A stretch of DNA of 64,000 nt, from the NCBI GenBank assembly GCA_016873255.1, contig VGXR01000002.1, forward strand, positions 1-64,000, read 5' to 3'. This DNA comes from Planctomycetota bacterium. GTDB lineage: Bacteria > Planctomycetota > Phycisphaerae > Phycisphaerales > SM1A02. The notes beneath the pieces were generated by a model, which worked only from the letters and a program-made list of their open reading frames with translations, had not been told where the DNA came from and made no database searches. Below are positions 49,804-58,935 of the stretch, in pieces (position 1 is the stretch's first letter; each line of letters begins with the position of its first letter). The position numbers and the translations under genes are program-made.

Positions 49804-52350
49804 ATGACTCGACCGTCCTTGAAACTTCCGCAGTTCGGCGTCGCTGTACTCGCAGCACTCGGCACCGCATTGCCCGCGGCAGGGAGGGAAGACCCCTATC
49901 CGCCGGCGCTCGCAGGGACGCAGATCCCCGAGCCGCCCAACCTGGTGGAGTTCGTGCAGAACCGACCGGCGGCCATCGCGCTCGGCAAGGCACTCTTCTG
50001 GGACACCGCGATCGGCAGCGACGGACAGACGGCCTGCGCCACGTGCCACGGCCACGCGGGCGTGGACCCCCGGCGCACCAACATGGTGCACCCCGGGCCC
50101 AACGGCACGTTTGACCTCGGCATCGGCCCCGGCGGAACCACGGGCCTCGGGCTCTTCCCCACGGTGCAGTTTGCCGATCCGCGGTCGCGCTTCAGCGCAC
50201 GCACCCGCGATGCCGACGACATCGTCGGATCTCAGGGCGTCCTGCGGCGTGCATTCCGCCAGATCGACCTGGCGGCACACTCCGATGCGTGCGACGACGT
50301 GGCCGACCCCGTGTTCCACGCCGACGGAGCGAATGTCCGTCAGGTGACCTCGCGCAATCCGCCTTCGGTCATCAACGCGGTCTTCAATGTCCGCAACTTC
50401 TGGGATGGCCGCGCCAACGCCTGGTTCAACGGCGTGAACGGGCTGGGACCGCTCGACCCGGGCGCCCGCGTCTGGCGGAAGGTCTTCGGCAGCAGTGCCG
50501 TCGAGCCCGTGCATGTCATGCTGCAGAACGCTTCGCTTGCCTCGCAGGCGGTCGGGCCCGTCACCAGCGGCGTCGAGATGTCCTGCTCGGGCAGGACCTT
50601 CCCCAACCTGGCTGCACGGCTCCTTGATCGCCGTGCGCTGGCCGGGCAGCGCGTGGCATCCACGGATTCCGTGCTCGGGAGCAGGGCTGCACCAGACGGA
50701 TTGGGGCTTGCGTCGACGTATCGCCAGCTCATCGCGCAGGCGTTCCGCGAGGACTGGCGCACGACCATCCCCACCCCCGACGGCACGCCGCAGGTGGAGG
50801 CGAACTTCCCGCTCCTCTTCGGCATCGCGCTGCAGATGTACCAGGCGACGCTGGTGTCGGACCAGACGCGGTACGACCAGTGGCGCGAGGCCGGCGGCCC
50901 GGAGTCGGCCGCTGCCAACGCCCTGCTCACGGTACAGGAGCGGCGTGGCCTCGACATCTTCGTCAATGACGGAACCCTCACCGGGGTGCCGGTGGGCAAT
51001 TGCGTTGGGTGCCACGGGACGGCCCTCTTCTCGACGGCAACGTGGCCCGCGGTGGCGCCGCTCGGCAACGGCGGCGCAGGGCTGCCACCGGTGGAACTGA
51101 TGGCGTCAGCTGCGGTGGCGCAGACCGGCGGCGCCACGTTCACCAATCATCCGCTGGCGGATGCTCCCGCCGCACTTCCGCTGAACTTCGTGGTGGACGG
51201 CGCGCTGGTCGAGCTCTACCGCGTGCTGCCGCCGCCAGAGCCTGGTGAGGTGCCCGGGCCCGACGATGTCCCGCTGCAGGCGTCCGTCCAGCTGCCGGAC
51301 ATGTCCGGGCTGGGATGCCCGACCGACGTGGCGCGCAGCGAAGCGCGCGAAGCCGACGGCGCCGAGGCACTGTTCTCGGTGATGGTGCGCAAGCGCGTGC
51401 TGGCCGGCGGCTCCTGCGGTACGTCGGTGGTCGTGCGCGTGCAGGGGTTCCTTGACGGCATCTACCAGATCCGCTTCAACGGCATTGTCCGCGCCACCAC
51501 CATCGTGCACGCGACCGGCGCATATGACCTCGGCTTCTACAACATCGGCGTGAGGCCCACGGCCGATGACGTGGGGCAGGGCGGCCTGCAGGCTGGCAGC
51601 GTGCCCCTGTCGTTCGCGCGCCGTCGCCAGCAGGGACTTCCCGTGCCCGAGTCGCCGGCGCCGCTGCCCTTCGTCGACCCTGCCATCCACGTGCAGGCCG
51701 ATGGCGTGTTCAAGACGCCCTCGCTTCGCAACGTGGAGCTGACGGGTCCGTACTTCCACAACGGCGGGCAGTCGTCGCTGCGGCAGGTCGTGGAGTTCTA
51801 CAATCGCGGCGGCGACTTCCACGAGGCCAACATCCTCAATCTCTCGCCCGAGATGTTCGCGCTGCAGCTGTCGGATGCCGACCTCGACTCGCTGGCGGCA
51901 TTCCTGAGGACGCTGACCGACCACCGCGTGCGCGACGAGCGCGCCCCGTTCGATCACCCGGAGCTGCCGATGCCCAACGGCGAGCACATCCCGGCGGTGG
52001 GTGCGCTCGGTCGTGCAGCCTCATGCATCGCGCCGCTCCTCCCGTTCGACGAGGCGATCGTCGTGGCGAACACGCCGCCCGACTGCGACGGCAACGGCCG
52101 CGTGGACAGCTGCGAGATCGCCTCGAACCCGGCCCTCGACCAGGACGGCAACGGCGTGCCCGATGCATGCCAGTGCGCGGGCGACATCGTGGCCGACGGC
52201 TACGTCGACGGCCAGGACCTTGGGGTACTTCTCATGCAGTGGGGGTCGACCGGCCCTGCGCTGGCCGCGGATCTCAGCCACGACGGCGTGGTGGACGGCG
52301 TCGACCTCGGGCTGCTCCTCGTTCGATGGGGGCCGTGCACCGCCCCGTGA
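49804..52350 (+). CDS. Exported di-heme cytochrome c peroxidase-like protein with dockerin-like tail
   Basis: 848 residues. After the signal peptide, a first heme site CATCH (78-82) begins a MauG/CCP-type domain (LGKALFWDTAIGSDGQTACA), with a second site CVGCH (400-404) and the conserved GVFKTPSLRNVELTGPYFHN near the C-terminal part. A long insert (about 430-620) has no clear match. The last ~70 residues contain two dockerin-like units (GYVDGQDLGVLLMQWG; DGVVDGVDLGLLLVRWG). The dockerin-like tail suggests surface attachment. It lies 49 bp after the PAPGA gene. Electron partner could be the neighbouring copper oxidase. Confidence 0.87.
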   Translation: MTRPSLKLPQFGVAVLAALGTALPAAGREDPYPPALAGTQIPEPPNLVEFVQNRPAAIALGKALFWDTAIGSDGQTACATCHGHAGVDPRRTNMVHPGPNGTFDLGIGPGGTTGLGLFPTVQFADPRSRFSARTRDADDIVGSQGVLRRAFRQIDLAAHSDACDDVADPVFHADGANVRQVTSRNPPSVINAVFNVRNFWDGRANAWFNGVNGLGPLDPGARVWRKVFGSSAVEPVHVMLQNASLASQAVGPVTSGVEMSCSGRTFPNLAARLLDRRALAGQRVASTDSVLGSRAAPDGLGLASTYRQLIAQAFREDWRTTIPTPDGTPQVEANFPLLFGIALQMYQATLVSDQTRYDQWREAGGPESAAANALLTVQERRGLDIFVNDGTLTGVPVGNCVGCHGTALFSTATWPAVAPLGNGGAGLPPVELMASAAVAQTGGATFTNHPLADAPAALPLNFVVDGALVELYRVLPPPEPGEVPGPDDVPLQASVQLPDMSGLGCPTDVARSEAREADGAEALFSVMVRKRVLAGGSCGTSVVVRVQGFLDGIYQIRFNGIVRATTIVHATGAYDLGFYNIGVRPTADDVGQGGLQAGSVPLSFARRRQQGLPVPESPAPLPFVDPAIHVQADGVFKTPSLRNVELTGPYFHNGGQSSLRQVVEFYNRGGDFHEANILNLSPEMFALQLSDADLDSLAAFLRTLTDHRVRDERAPFDHPELPMPNGEHIPAVGALGRAASCIAPLLPFDEAIVVANTPPDCDGNGRVDSCEIASNPALDQDGNGVPDACQCAGDIVADGYVDGQDLGVLLMQWGSTGPALAADLSHDGVVDGVDLGLLLVRWGPCTAP

Positions 52351-52383
52351 TGCACGCGTGTGGATCGGGGCTCGATGCAGGGT

Positions 52384-52418
52384 GACGCGCGGGCGCTGCG
52401 AAAGCACGCCCGCGCGTC
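52384..52418 (+). terminator. Terminator after the di-heme gene
   Basis: GACGCGCGGGCG and CGCCCGCGCGTC form a perfect 12-bp stem with an inner TGC/GCA pair around a GAAA loop, followed by GCTTTCG. Confidence 0.65.
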
Positions 52419-52624
52419 GCTTTCGCTCTACGGCGGTTTTTCTCGGGTGTTGTTCCATATTCCGATAAAAAGAAAGCTTCGCCAAGCGTGATGGTTTCGC
52501 TAGCCAGATTTCGATTTCTCTAGGGAAGCACAGTTTCTGCAGAGAAACCCCCTGGCGGGGGCCACTTTGCAGACGCATGCGCCAGAAGTCTCACGTGTCA
52601 CACACCATCGATAAGGAGTTCAAG

Positions 52625-53461
52625 ATGCAGTTCAATTCGTTCATTTCTCGCCTCACCATCGCCGCCACCGCGGCCGCGCTCCCTGCGGGCGCTGCCGATG
52701 CTGGCCTGGTCTTCGACTCATTCAACGCGTCGGCACAGGTTGCCTTGGCGGGTGGCTCGAGCTTGCAGGCGGTCGAGTCCGCGCCGAGCACCTCGGGTTC
52801 GAATGCCGGCATCGCCCCCGTCGCGGGCAGCCGCAACACGCGCGTGGCCCGCGCGGGCTGGCAGAGCTTCGGCGACGCCTTCTACACCGCCCAGCAGAAG
52901 GCTGCCCGGTATGCCAACACCATCGTCAACACCACCATCGGCGCCGCGGTGTTCGGCTTCGGCGGAAGGGTCGATGTCGCCCGCAGCAGCCTCAGCTACG
53001 CCGCGCAGGTGGGGTCCTGGATGGACTTCGCGTCCAACGGCTACGGCATCGGGCTGGAGGGCGCCCTCACGGGTGCGACCGGCATCAGTAACCCCTACTT
53101 CCAGGGCATGACCATCGACATCGTGGTGACGGATCGCTTCGGTGTCTCCGCCAACCACATGTTCTTCAGCAACACCGCGCAGGAGACATTCACCGGCCTT
53201 GACGGTGCGCTGCTGGCGAACTTCGCCGACTTCGCGTTCTTCGTGCCAACGGACGATCCGTTCGCCACTTCGGCAACGGTGGACTTCTCGGCGATCGTGT
53301 CCATGTCAATCAACTTCGAGTACCTCAGCAACAGCCTGGGCGGCGCACCCGACGTGGTGGGCTCATACCAGCTGAACCAGATCACCATCGTCCCCGCGCC
53401 GGGCGCCATCGCGCTCCTCGCCGCGGCGGGCCTGGTGGGCTCGGCCCGCCGCCGGGCCTGA
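52625..53461 (+). CDS. Exported protein with PAPGA tail, second copy
   Basis: 278 residues. Signal peptide (AATAAALPAGAADA), a beta-rich mature part without recognised domain, and a tail VPAPGAIALLAAAGLVGSAR plus Arg as in the gene at 48957. A good AAGGAG ribosome binding site is 6 nt before the ATG. Its 270-bp leader region is AT-rich relative to the rest and contains two short perfect hairpins at 52533-52548 and 52548-52561. Confidence 0.75.
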   Translation: MQFNSFISRLTIAATAAALPAGAADAGLVFDSFNASAQVALAGGSSLQAVESAPSTSGSNAGIAPVAGSRNTRVARAGWQSFGDAFYTAQQKAARYANTIVNTTIGAAVFGFGGRVDVARSSLSYAAQVGSWMDFASNGYGIGLEGALTGATGISNPYFQGMTIDIVVTDRFGVSANHMFFSNTAQETFTGLDGALLANFADFAFFVPTDDPFATSATVDFSAIVSMSINFEYLSNSLGGAPDVVGSYQLNQITIVPAPGAIALLAAAGLVGSARRRA

Positions 53462-53764
53462 AGAGGTGCGCATCTCCGCCGGCGGGCTCCTCACGCCGGC
53501 GCCACACTCCTCCGTCCCCCGTCGCTCACGCGTCGGGGGATGGATGTCTTTGCGCTGCGCCCGTTGCGTGCGTATTCCCGGACCGGGTGTTGCTCTCGAA
53601 TGAGGCAATTTCATGAAGGCAAACAGCGCGCGTGATGGGTTGCCCGGTCGGTTTCCGTTCATAAGGTCGACCGATCCAGGGATCTCGGCTTCTCACACGC
53701 ACCTGGCTTCGCCGCGGACGAGTGGTTCGTCCATCGTCGCAAGCCCTTCACAGAGGTCACCTCC
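53462..53764. other. Intergenic region before paralogue B
   Basis: No gene is supported in these ~300 bp. An 8-bp palindromic pair CGCCGGCG with 9-nt loop follows the PAPGA gene, without T-run. An AGAGG ribosome binding site lies just before ATG 53765. No clear promoter was found. Confidence 0.4.
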
Positions 53765-55066
53765 ATGCGTTCTCTCCTCTTGTCGGTCGCCATCGGCATC
53801 GCCGGATTCCCGGTGCTTGCCCATGGCCAGTCCGCCGTCCTCGCAGACGGCACCGTGCTCCAGCAGAAGGTGCCCCTGGAGATCTGGGCCACCGAGGCCC
53901 CGCTCTGGGATATCGACATCGCGGGCAAGACCCTCACCGCCATCGGGCAGGTGGTGACCGTGCCCGCTTCGATCAACGGCGTCCCGTACGGCATCGATGG
54001 AACGGAGATCATCAGCGCCAACGGCGCACAGCTCGGGTTGATCGACACCGCTACGTTCGACCGCCTGAGCGACACGTTCGCCCTGTCGCGCGACGCGGTG
54101 TTCCTGTCGCCTTGCCCAACCTGCGGCCCGTGGCGCCTGGGTCCCGTCCGGTCGGTTTTCAGCACGTCCGAGGCGCGCTCGGCTGCCGTGGGCCTGCTCG
54201 ACCGCGACCCGAATGCGCAGCGACTGATCGAGGACAACTTCTTCCGCATCGCGCTCAACTGCTTCCTTGCGCATCGACAGGTGCTGCCGGCCGACTTCCT
54301 CGGCCGCATCGGCATCCGCAACGCCCAGGGCCAGTACCCGACCAACCCGTTCCAGCTGCCGCCGCGCACCTACTGGCGCTACCCGTACAGTTCGGGCGGC
54401 ACCCTGAAGTCCGCGGGCCACATCTACGTGGACCTCGCAGGAAACGAATACCGCATCCCTGATTTGGGCCTGGTGTTGGAACTCGCCGAGAACGTGACGA
54501 TCGGCCGCATTCGGTCGTTCCAGGCGGGCTCGGCGACGCTGCCGCCTTCATTCGTGGTGAACGACGCACTGGTGGTCCTCAACCCGGACCCGCGCATCAT
54601 GATGCATGCCATCGGCGTGGGCGGCGCCACCATCTCACCGGAAGTGCTGGTGGAGGCGCTTGGCAACGGCGTGGAAGTCAGCGTCGTCGGCTACATGGTG
54701 AGCGACCACGTCCTCTTCGGCATCGAGCTGGAGATCGCCGACTACTGGCACCCGTCGATGGGCATTGTGGTGTCGGCCGACCGCTTCAGTGCCCGAGCCG
54801 ACCGCGGCGACCTGCGTTGGCGCGGCATACTGGCACCGCCGGAGGGCAAGACGCTGTGGGCTGTGATTGGCAAGCAGGAGTTCGCCGTGCCCTTCGTCGT
54901 CGATCCGGTCACGGGCGTCGGCCGGTACGACATGCGCCTCGAGGACCTCAACCTCGTCGAGCACACCACGCTGGACATGGTGGTGCGCGATGCCGAGACC
55001 GACGATGAGTTGCATCGCGAGACCTTCGACTTCTCGGAGTTCATCCGGCCGGACGACGACGCCTGA
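53765..55066 (+). CDS. Secreted protein, paralogue B of the unrecognised CxxC family
   Basis: 433 residues. Signal peptide MRSLLLSVAIGIAGFPVLA, then the same blocks as paralogue A (43761-45080): VLADGTVLQQKVPLEIWA, CPTCGPWRLGPVRSVFSTSE, FLGRIGIRNAQGQYPTNPFQ, LPPRTYWRYP, MGIVVSADRFSARA, LRWRGI, and the ending FDFSEFIR. The overall order and length are the same, so the pair arose by duplication and diverged strongly in the middle. No enzyme motif is seen. A CxxC at the same place in both points to a structural disulfide or metal site. Confidence 0.75.
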   Translation: MRSLLLSVAIGIAGFPVLAHGQSAVLADGTVLQQKVPLEIWATEAPLWDIDIAGKTLTAIGQVVTVPASINGVPYGIDGTEIISANGAQLGLIDTATFDRLSDTFALSRDAVFLSPCPTCGPWRLGPVRSVFSTSEARSAAVGLLDRDPNAQRLIEDNFFRIALNCFLAHRQVLPADFLGRIGIRNAQGQYPTNPFQLPPRTYWRYPYSSGGTLKSAGHIYVDLAGNEYRIPDLGLVLELAENVTIGRIRSFQAGSATLPPSFVVNDALVVLNPDPRIMMHAIGVGGATISPEVLVEALGNGVEVSVVGYMVSDHVLFGIELEIADYWHPSMGIVVSADRFSARADRGDLRWRGILAPPEGKTLWAVIGKQEFAVPFVVDPVTGVGRYDMRLEDLNLVEHTTLDMVVRDAETDDELHRETFDFSEFIRPDDDA

Positions 55067-55119
55067 GTGGGTCCTACGGTCCGTCGCCGCCGGCCCGGAC
55101 CCCCCTCTGCCCTGTTCTC

Positions 55120-55155
55120 GGCCCCCGTCGGAAGCGCTGCTTCCGGGCGGGGGCC
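55120..55155 (+). terminator. Terminator after paralogue B
   Basis: GGCCCCCG pairs with CGGGGGCC and GGAAGC with GCTTCC, with a small internal mismatch, followed by GATCTTTG. Confidence 0.5.
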
Positions 55156-55202
55156 GATCTTTGCGCCGCTGCGTCTCATTTCTCGCCCGCCCGTTTCCCG
55201 AG

Positions 55203-55879
55203 ATGAACCACGCCGATCGAACCATCGCAGGCCGCGACCATGCCGCCCGGCTGCTCTCCGAGCTGTCGTGGGTCTTGGCTGTCGAGCCGGACCCGTCGGC
55301 GGTGCGCAACGCCCTCGACGGGTGGGACCCCCGCGAGCCGCCTCGCTCCGTCGAGTCGGCGGCGGGCCATGCGGGCATGTCCGTGCTGCCGCGTCGCATG
55401 CGAGTGGCCGACATGGCGTGGCCTGCCGATGCCTCGATGCCGATCATCGCATGGAGCGAGTCGGCCGGCGAGTGGCTGCTCTGCGTATTCCGCTCGTGCG
55501 CGCGCGCGAGGTGCGGGACGACGGCAGCTTCATCGCCGGCAGCCGCGTGCGCCTGCAGTTCGAGGGCTGGCCGGCCATCCAGTTCGTCGGCTGGCCGAGC
55601 GTTGCCGTGGGCACCTTCGGCGGCGAGGTGATGACGGTCGATGCCACCGACGATGGGAAGGGCCAGTTCAGGATCATCGTGATGGCCGACCCCGGCGACG
55701 AGCCGTGGCCCGGTCCCCAGTACCTGCGCCAGGGCGTGCGCGCCAAGTCATGGGTGCTCCTGCGCACCGTCCCGGTGTGGCATGAGGCACGGTGGCAGTT
55801 CAACGGCTTCCCTCCGGCGGTGGCGGACAAGGAGCCCGCGAAGGCCGCCAAGAAGGACGACGACGCCGAATCGAAGTAG
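55203..55879 (+). pseudogene. Chimeric remnant of a type I secretion system (ABC N-terminus + HlyD C-terminus)
   Basis: Two coding styles meet in different frames. From ATG 55203 to about 55490, MNHADRTIAGRDHAARLLSE to IIAWSESAGEWLL resembles the inactive N-terminal domain in front of type I ABC exporters. From about 55490 the other frame reads RIPLVRAREVRDDGSFIAG, then VRLQFEGWPAIQF and VGWPSVAVGTFGGEV, the C-terminal end of HlyD-like adaptors, to the TAG at 55879. The switch is at a CG dinucleotide run. The total (~225 codons) fits no intact family, so a deletion that removed most of both genes plus a frame change is the best reading. The N-terminal assignment is less certain than the HlyD end. 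Confidence 0.55.
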
Positions 55880-55893
55880 CGTCCGCGCTCCCC

Positions 55894-56766
55894 ATGGAGC
55901 CGCAGATCCCGCTGATCCTCGATGTCGTGCTGCCTGCGCTCGGCGCCGGCGCGGTGGCGGTGCTGGCCACGGTCGCGGTGGAGCGGCTCGGCGGCGTGGC
56001 GGGCGGCATCCTCTCCAGCGTGCCGACGACCATCGTTCCCGCGGCCATCGGCATCCACGACGGCTCGGCGGACGACGCGGCCTTCGTGCACGCGATGTGC
56101 TTCGTGCCGCTGGGCATCCTCCTGAATGCGGCGTACCTCCTCCTCTGGCGCGTCGTGCCCGCGCGGCTCGGCATGCGGTCGCACCGCTGGCTGCTCGGAA
56201 AGACGGCGTGCGTTTCGCTCGGAGCATGGCTTGCGGCTGCCGCGGCGGTGGTGGCCGCGGAGCGCGCGCTGGCGCCGTCGCCCGCGGCATCGGCGGTGCT
56301 CGGGGCGTCGGCGTTCGCGGCGGGGCTGGTGGTCGCTGTGCTCGCCAACCGGGTGCCGCATCCGGCGCCGCGCGGCGGGCGCGGCGTTGGCGCGGCCACG
56401 CTCGTGCTGCGCGGCCTGGCGGCGGCGGTGGCCATCGGGCTGGCCATGGCGCTCGCGCGCTCCGGCATGCCCGTGGCCGGCGGCATCGCGTCGGTGTTTC
56501 CCGCGATCTTCACCACCATCATGGTGGCAACATGGATCTCGCAGGGCGCGCAGGTGCCGACCGGTGCCGTGGGCCCGCTGATGCTCGGCACCATGAGCGT
56601 CGGCGCATACGCGCTGCTGGCGGCCGTCCTCTTCCCGCGCATGCACGTCGCGGCGGCATCGGCCGCATGCTGGGTGATCGCGGTCTCGGCGATCAACGTT
56701 CCCGGCTACCTCTGGGTGCAACGCGTTCGCAGGCGGCATGCCGCGGCGGCGCGCATCAGCGAGTGA
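55894..56766 (+). CDS. Polytopic membrane protein of unknown function
   Basis: 290 residues with about eight hydrophobic helices in two similar halves. The first half has VERLGGVAGGILSSVPTTIV-P, the second ARSGMPVAGGIASVFPAIF, a repeated GGI-AS-x-P pattern that hints at an inverted-repeat carrier. I do not recognise the family. ATG 55894 follows the remnant after 14 bp. Its 3' end overlaps the convergent PKS gene by 11 nt. Confidence 0.65.
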   Translation: MEPQIPLILDVVLPALGAGAVAVLATVAVERLGGVAGGILSSVPTTIVPAAIGIHDGSADDAAFVHAMCFVPLGILLNAAYLLLWRVVPARLGMRSHRWLLGKTACVSLGAWLAAAAAVVAAERALAPSPAASAVLGASAFAAGLVVAVLANRVPHPAPRGGRGVGAATLVLRGLAAAVAIGLAMALARSGMPVAGGIASVFPAIFTTIMVATWISQGAQVPTGAVGPLMLGTMSVGAYALLAAVLFPRMHVAAASAACWVIAVSAINVPGYLWVQRVRRRHAAAARISE

Positions 56767-57826
56767 CGACGAGCTCGCCGGCAAGGCCGGGGCCGAACGC
56801 GAGGCCCGCCCACGGACGCGGCACCCCTGCCTGCGCGAGGGCGCGCAGGATGAAGAGCAGCGTCGCGCTCGACATGTTGCCATGGTCGCGCAGCACGCCT
56901 CGGCTGTGCGCTGCCGCACGCTCGTCGAGGCCGAGCGCATCGCGGACCGCGTCGATCACGCGGGGCCCGCCGGGGTGGATGGCCCAGCCGCCGATGTCGC
57001 CGATCGCGAGGCCGTGATCCGCGAGCGACCCCTCGACCCATGCGCGGATGCGCCCGCCGAGGATGTCCGGGACGCGCGCGCCGAGCGACATCTCGAAGCC
57101 ATGGTCGCCCACCGTCCAGGCCATCTCCGCGGCGCTGCCCGGGATGAGCGTCGAGTGCGTGCCGACAAGCAGCGGGTCGCCGGTGCGTCCCGCGGAGACG
57201 ACCGCCGCGGCCGAGCCGTCGGCGAACAGCGTGTTGGCGACGATCCGGTCGAGGCGGCCGCTGCGCTGGAAGTGCGCCGAGGAGATCTCGGTGCACGCCA
57301 CGAGGACTACCGCGTCCGGGTCCGCACGCACGGAGTCGCGCGCGCACGCCAGCGCGTTCACCGCGGCATGGCAGCCCATGAATCCCACGTTCGTGCGCCT
57401 GCACCCCGGCGCGATGCCGAGCGACTCGATCAGGTGCGCGTCGATCCCCGGCGACTCGAAGCCGGTGCAGGATGCGGTGATGACATGCGTGACATCGCAT
57501 GGCGAGTGGCCGCTCGCGGACATCGCATCGCGCGCCGAGGAAAGCGACAGCTCGCGCGCCCAGCGCGACCAGGTGCGCATGCGCACCTCGGTGCCGGGCT
57601 CCGGTGCATCGGCGCCCGGGAAGAGGCCGCCCTCCGGGTCGATCGAGGTCACGCAGCGCCGCCGTTCGATGCCGCTTCGCTCGGCGAGGCGCCGCAGGAC
57701 GCCGCGGTCGACATCGGCCGGCGTGATGCGGTCGGCGACGTGGAGCCACGATTCGACCGTCAGTTCGCCTGGCGGCACGGCGACGCCGATCGACCGGATG
57801 GCAGGCTGCGCACGGTCCGGCGTCAT
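56756..57826 (-). CDS. Type III polyketide synthase (chalcone/stilbene synthase family)
   Basis: 356 residues. The thiolase-fold triad is complete: Cys152 in NVGFMGCHAAVNAL, His284 in GGWAIHPGGPRV, Asn317 in RDHGNMSSATLLF. Such enzymes extend an acyl-CoA with malonyl-CoA to make alkylpyrones or alkylresorcinols. The start ATG overlaps the stop of the FAD oxidoreductase gene. With a methyltransferase and an oxidoreductase in the same operon, a methylated alkyl-quinone or resorcinol-type lipid is the likely product (inference). Confidence 0.92.
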   Translation of the reverse strand: MTPDRAQPAIRSIGVAVPPGELTVESWLHVADRITPADVDRGVLRRLAERSGIERRRCVTSIDPEGGLFPGADAPEPGTEVRMRTWSRWARELSLSSARDAMSASGHSPCDVTHVITASCTGFESPGIDAHLIESLGIAPGCRRTNVGFMGCHAAVNALACARDSVRADPDAVVLVACTEISSAHFQRSGRLDRIVANTLFADGSAAAVVSAGRTGDPLLVGTHSTLIPGSAAEMAWTVGDHGFEMSLGARVPDILGGRIRAWVEGSLADHGLAIGDIGGWAIHPGGPRVIDAVRDALGLDERAAAHSRGVLRDHGNMSSATLLFILRALAQAGVPRPWAGLAFGPGLAGELVVTR

Positions 57827-58935
57827 GCCCGGGCCCCTTCCGCGGCGGCCGGTCGGCCGATGCGGGAGGCGGCGCCCGCAAGCGCCGACGGCGCCAGGCG
57901 GCCGAGCGCGATGCACGCCTGCACAGCGGCTGGGCTGCGCAGGAGCAGGGCAATGGCCCTGCAGCGGGCCGCGGAGCGACGCGCGATGGCGGCGTGGATC
58001 GCGGGCCAGTCGCGTTCCGACGACTCACCTCGTGCGATGCCCGCGGCCAGGTGTCCCGCGGCGGCGCCGGTGGCGGCGGCCCAGCCGATTCCCTCGCCCG
58101 TGAAGGGCTCGACGTAGCCCGCGGCATCGCCCGCGAGGAGGAGCCCGGGGCCGGCGACGGTTCGTCGTCGGCGCGTGAGCGGCGGGGTGCCGCGCCAGCG
58201 CGCGGCGTGGAGCGCCGGCGGATCGACCACGGCACCGGCAAGGATCCGGAGTGCGATCTCCGCCGGGCCGCCGTGGGCGCGCACCGCCTCCGGCAGCACG
58301 GCGCCCGCGATGTCGATGGTTCCGTCAGGAAGCGCCACGGCGCCAACATAGCCGGAGCGGTCGACATGCATCCGTATCTCGCCCCCGGCGCAATCGACCG
58401 CGCCGGCCGGGACGGTCGCGCCGAAGCCGATGCGGCTTTCCGGCGCGACCTTCCACTCGGAAGTGCCGTCACCCGCGAGCGAGGAGCCCGCGATCCCGTC
58501 GGCAGCGACCACCACGGCCGCGCTGACGCGCTCCCGGGCATCGCCGAGCTCGATGACGCCCGGAGCCACGAGGCGCGCCGCGGTGCCGAGGCGCACGTCG
58601 GCGCCACGGTCGCGCGCGGCCGCCGCAAGCCGGCAGTCGAGCACGTCGCGCCCGATCGCCACGCCGGCGTCGCGCGCGAAGCGTGCCTCGCGTCCGCGGC
58701 TCGAGAGGCGGACCGTGCGCAGCGGCAGGGCATCGGCGAGCACGAAGCCCATGCCGAGCGCATCGATCGCGGCGATGGCCTGCGGCGAGAGGCAGCAGCC
58801 GCATGCCTTGGCACGCGGGAACTCCGCGCGGTCCACGAGCAGCACGCGGGCACCCGCGCGGCGCGCCGCGACCGCCGCGCACGAGCCTGCGGGCCCGGCG
58901 CCGATCACAGCGACGTCGAAGCGTGCCTCGGTCAT
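57823..58935 (-). CDS. FAD-dependent oxidoreductase (geranylgeranyl reductase-like)
   Basis: 370 residues. FDVAVIGAGPAGSCAAVAAR is the FAD-binding fold; CGCCLSPQAI in the early part, DCRLAAAARDRGADV, and GLLLAGDAAGYVEPFTGEG near residue 285 are group features of the geranylgeranyl reductase/halogenase-like monooxygenases. It would oxidise or reduce the polyketide product. Both ends overlap neighbours by ATGA. The C-terminal ~80 residues are Ala/Arg-rich and variable. Confidence 0.87.
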   Translation of the reverse strand: MTEARFDVAVIGAGPAGSCAAVAARRAGARVLLVDRAEFPRAKACGCCLSPQAIAAIDALGMGFVLADALPLRTVRLSSRGREARFARDAGVAIGRDVLDCRLAAAARDRGADVRLGTAARLVAPGVIELGDARERVSAAVVVAADGIAGSSLAGDGTSEWKVAPESRIGFGATVPAGAVDCAGGEIRMHVDRSGYVGAVALPDGTIDIAGAVLPEAVRAHGGPAEIALRILAGAVVDPPALHAARWRGTPPLTRRRRTVAGPGLLLAGDAAGYVEPFTGEGIGWAAATGAAAGHLAAGIARGESSERDWPAIHAAIARRSAARCRAIALLLRSPAAVQACIALGRLAPSALAGAASRIGRPAAAEGARA

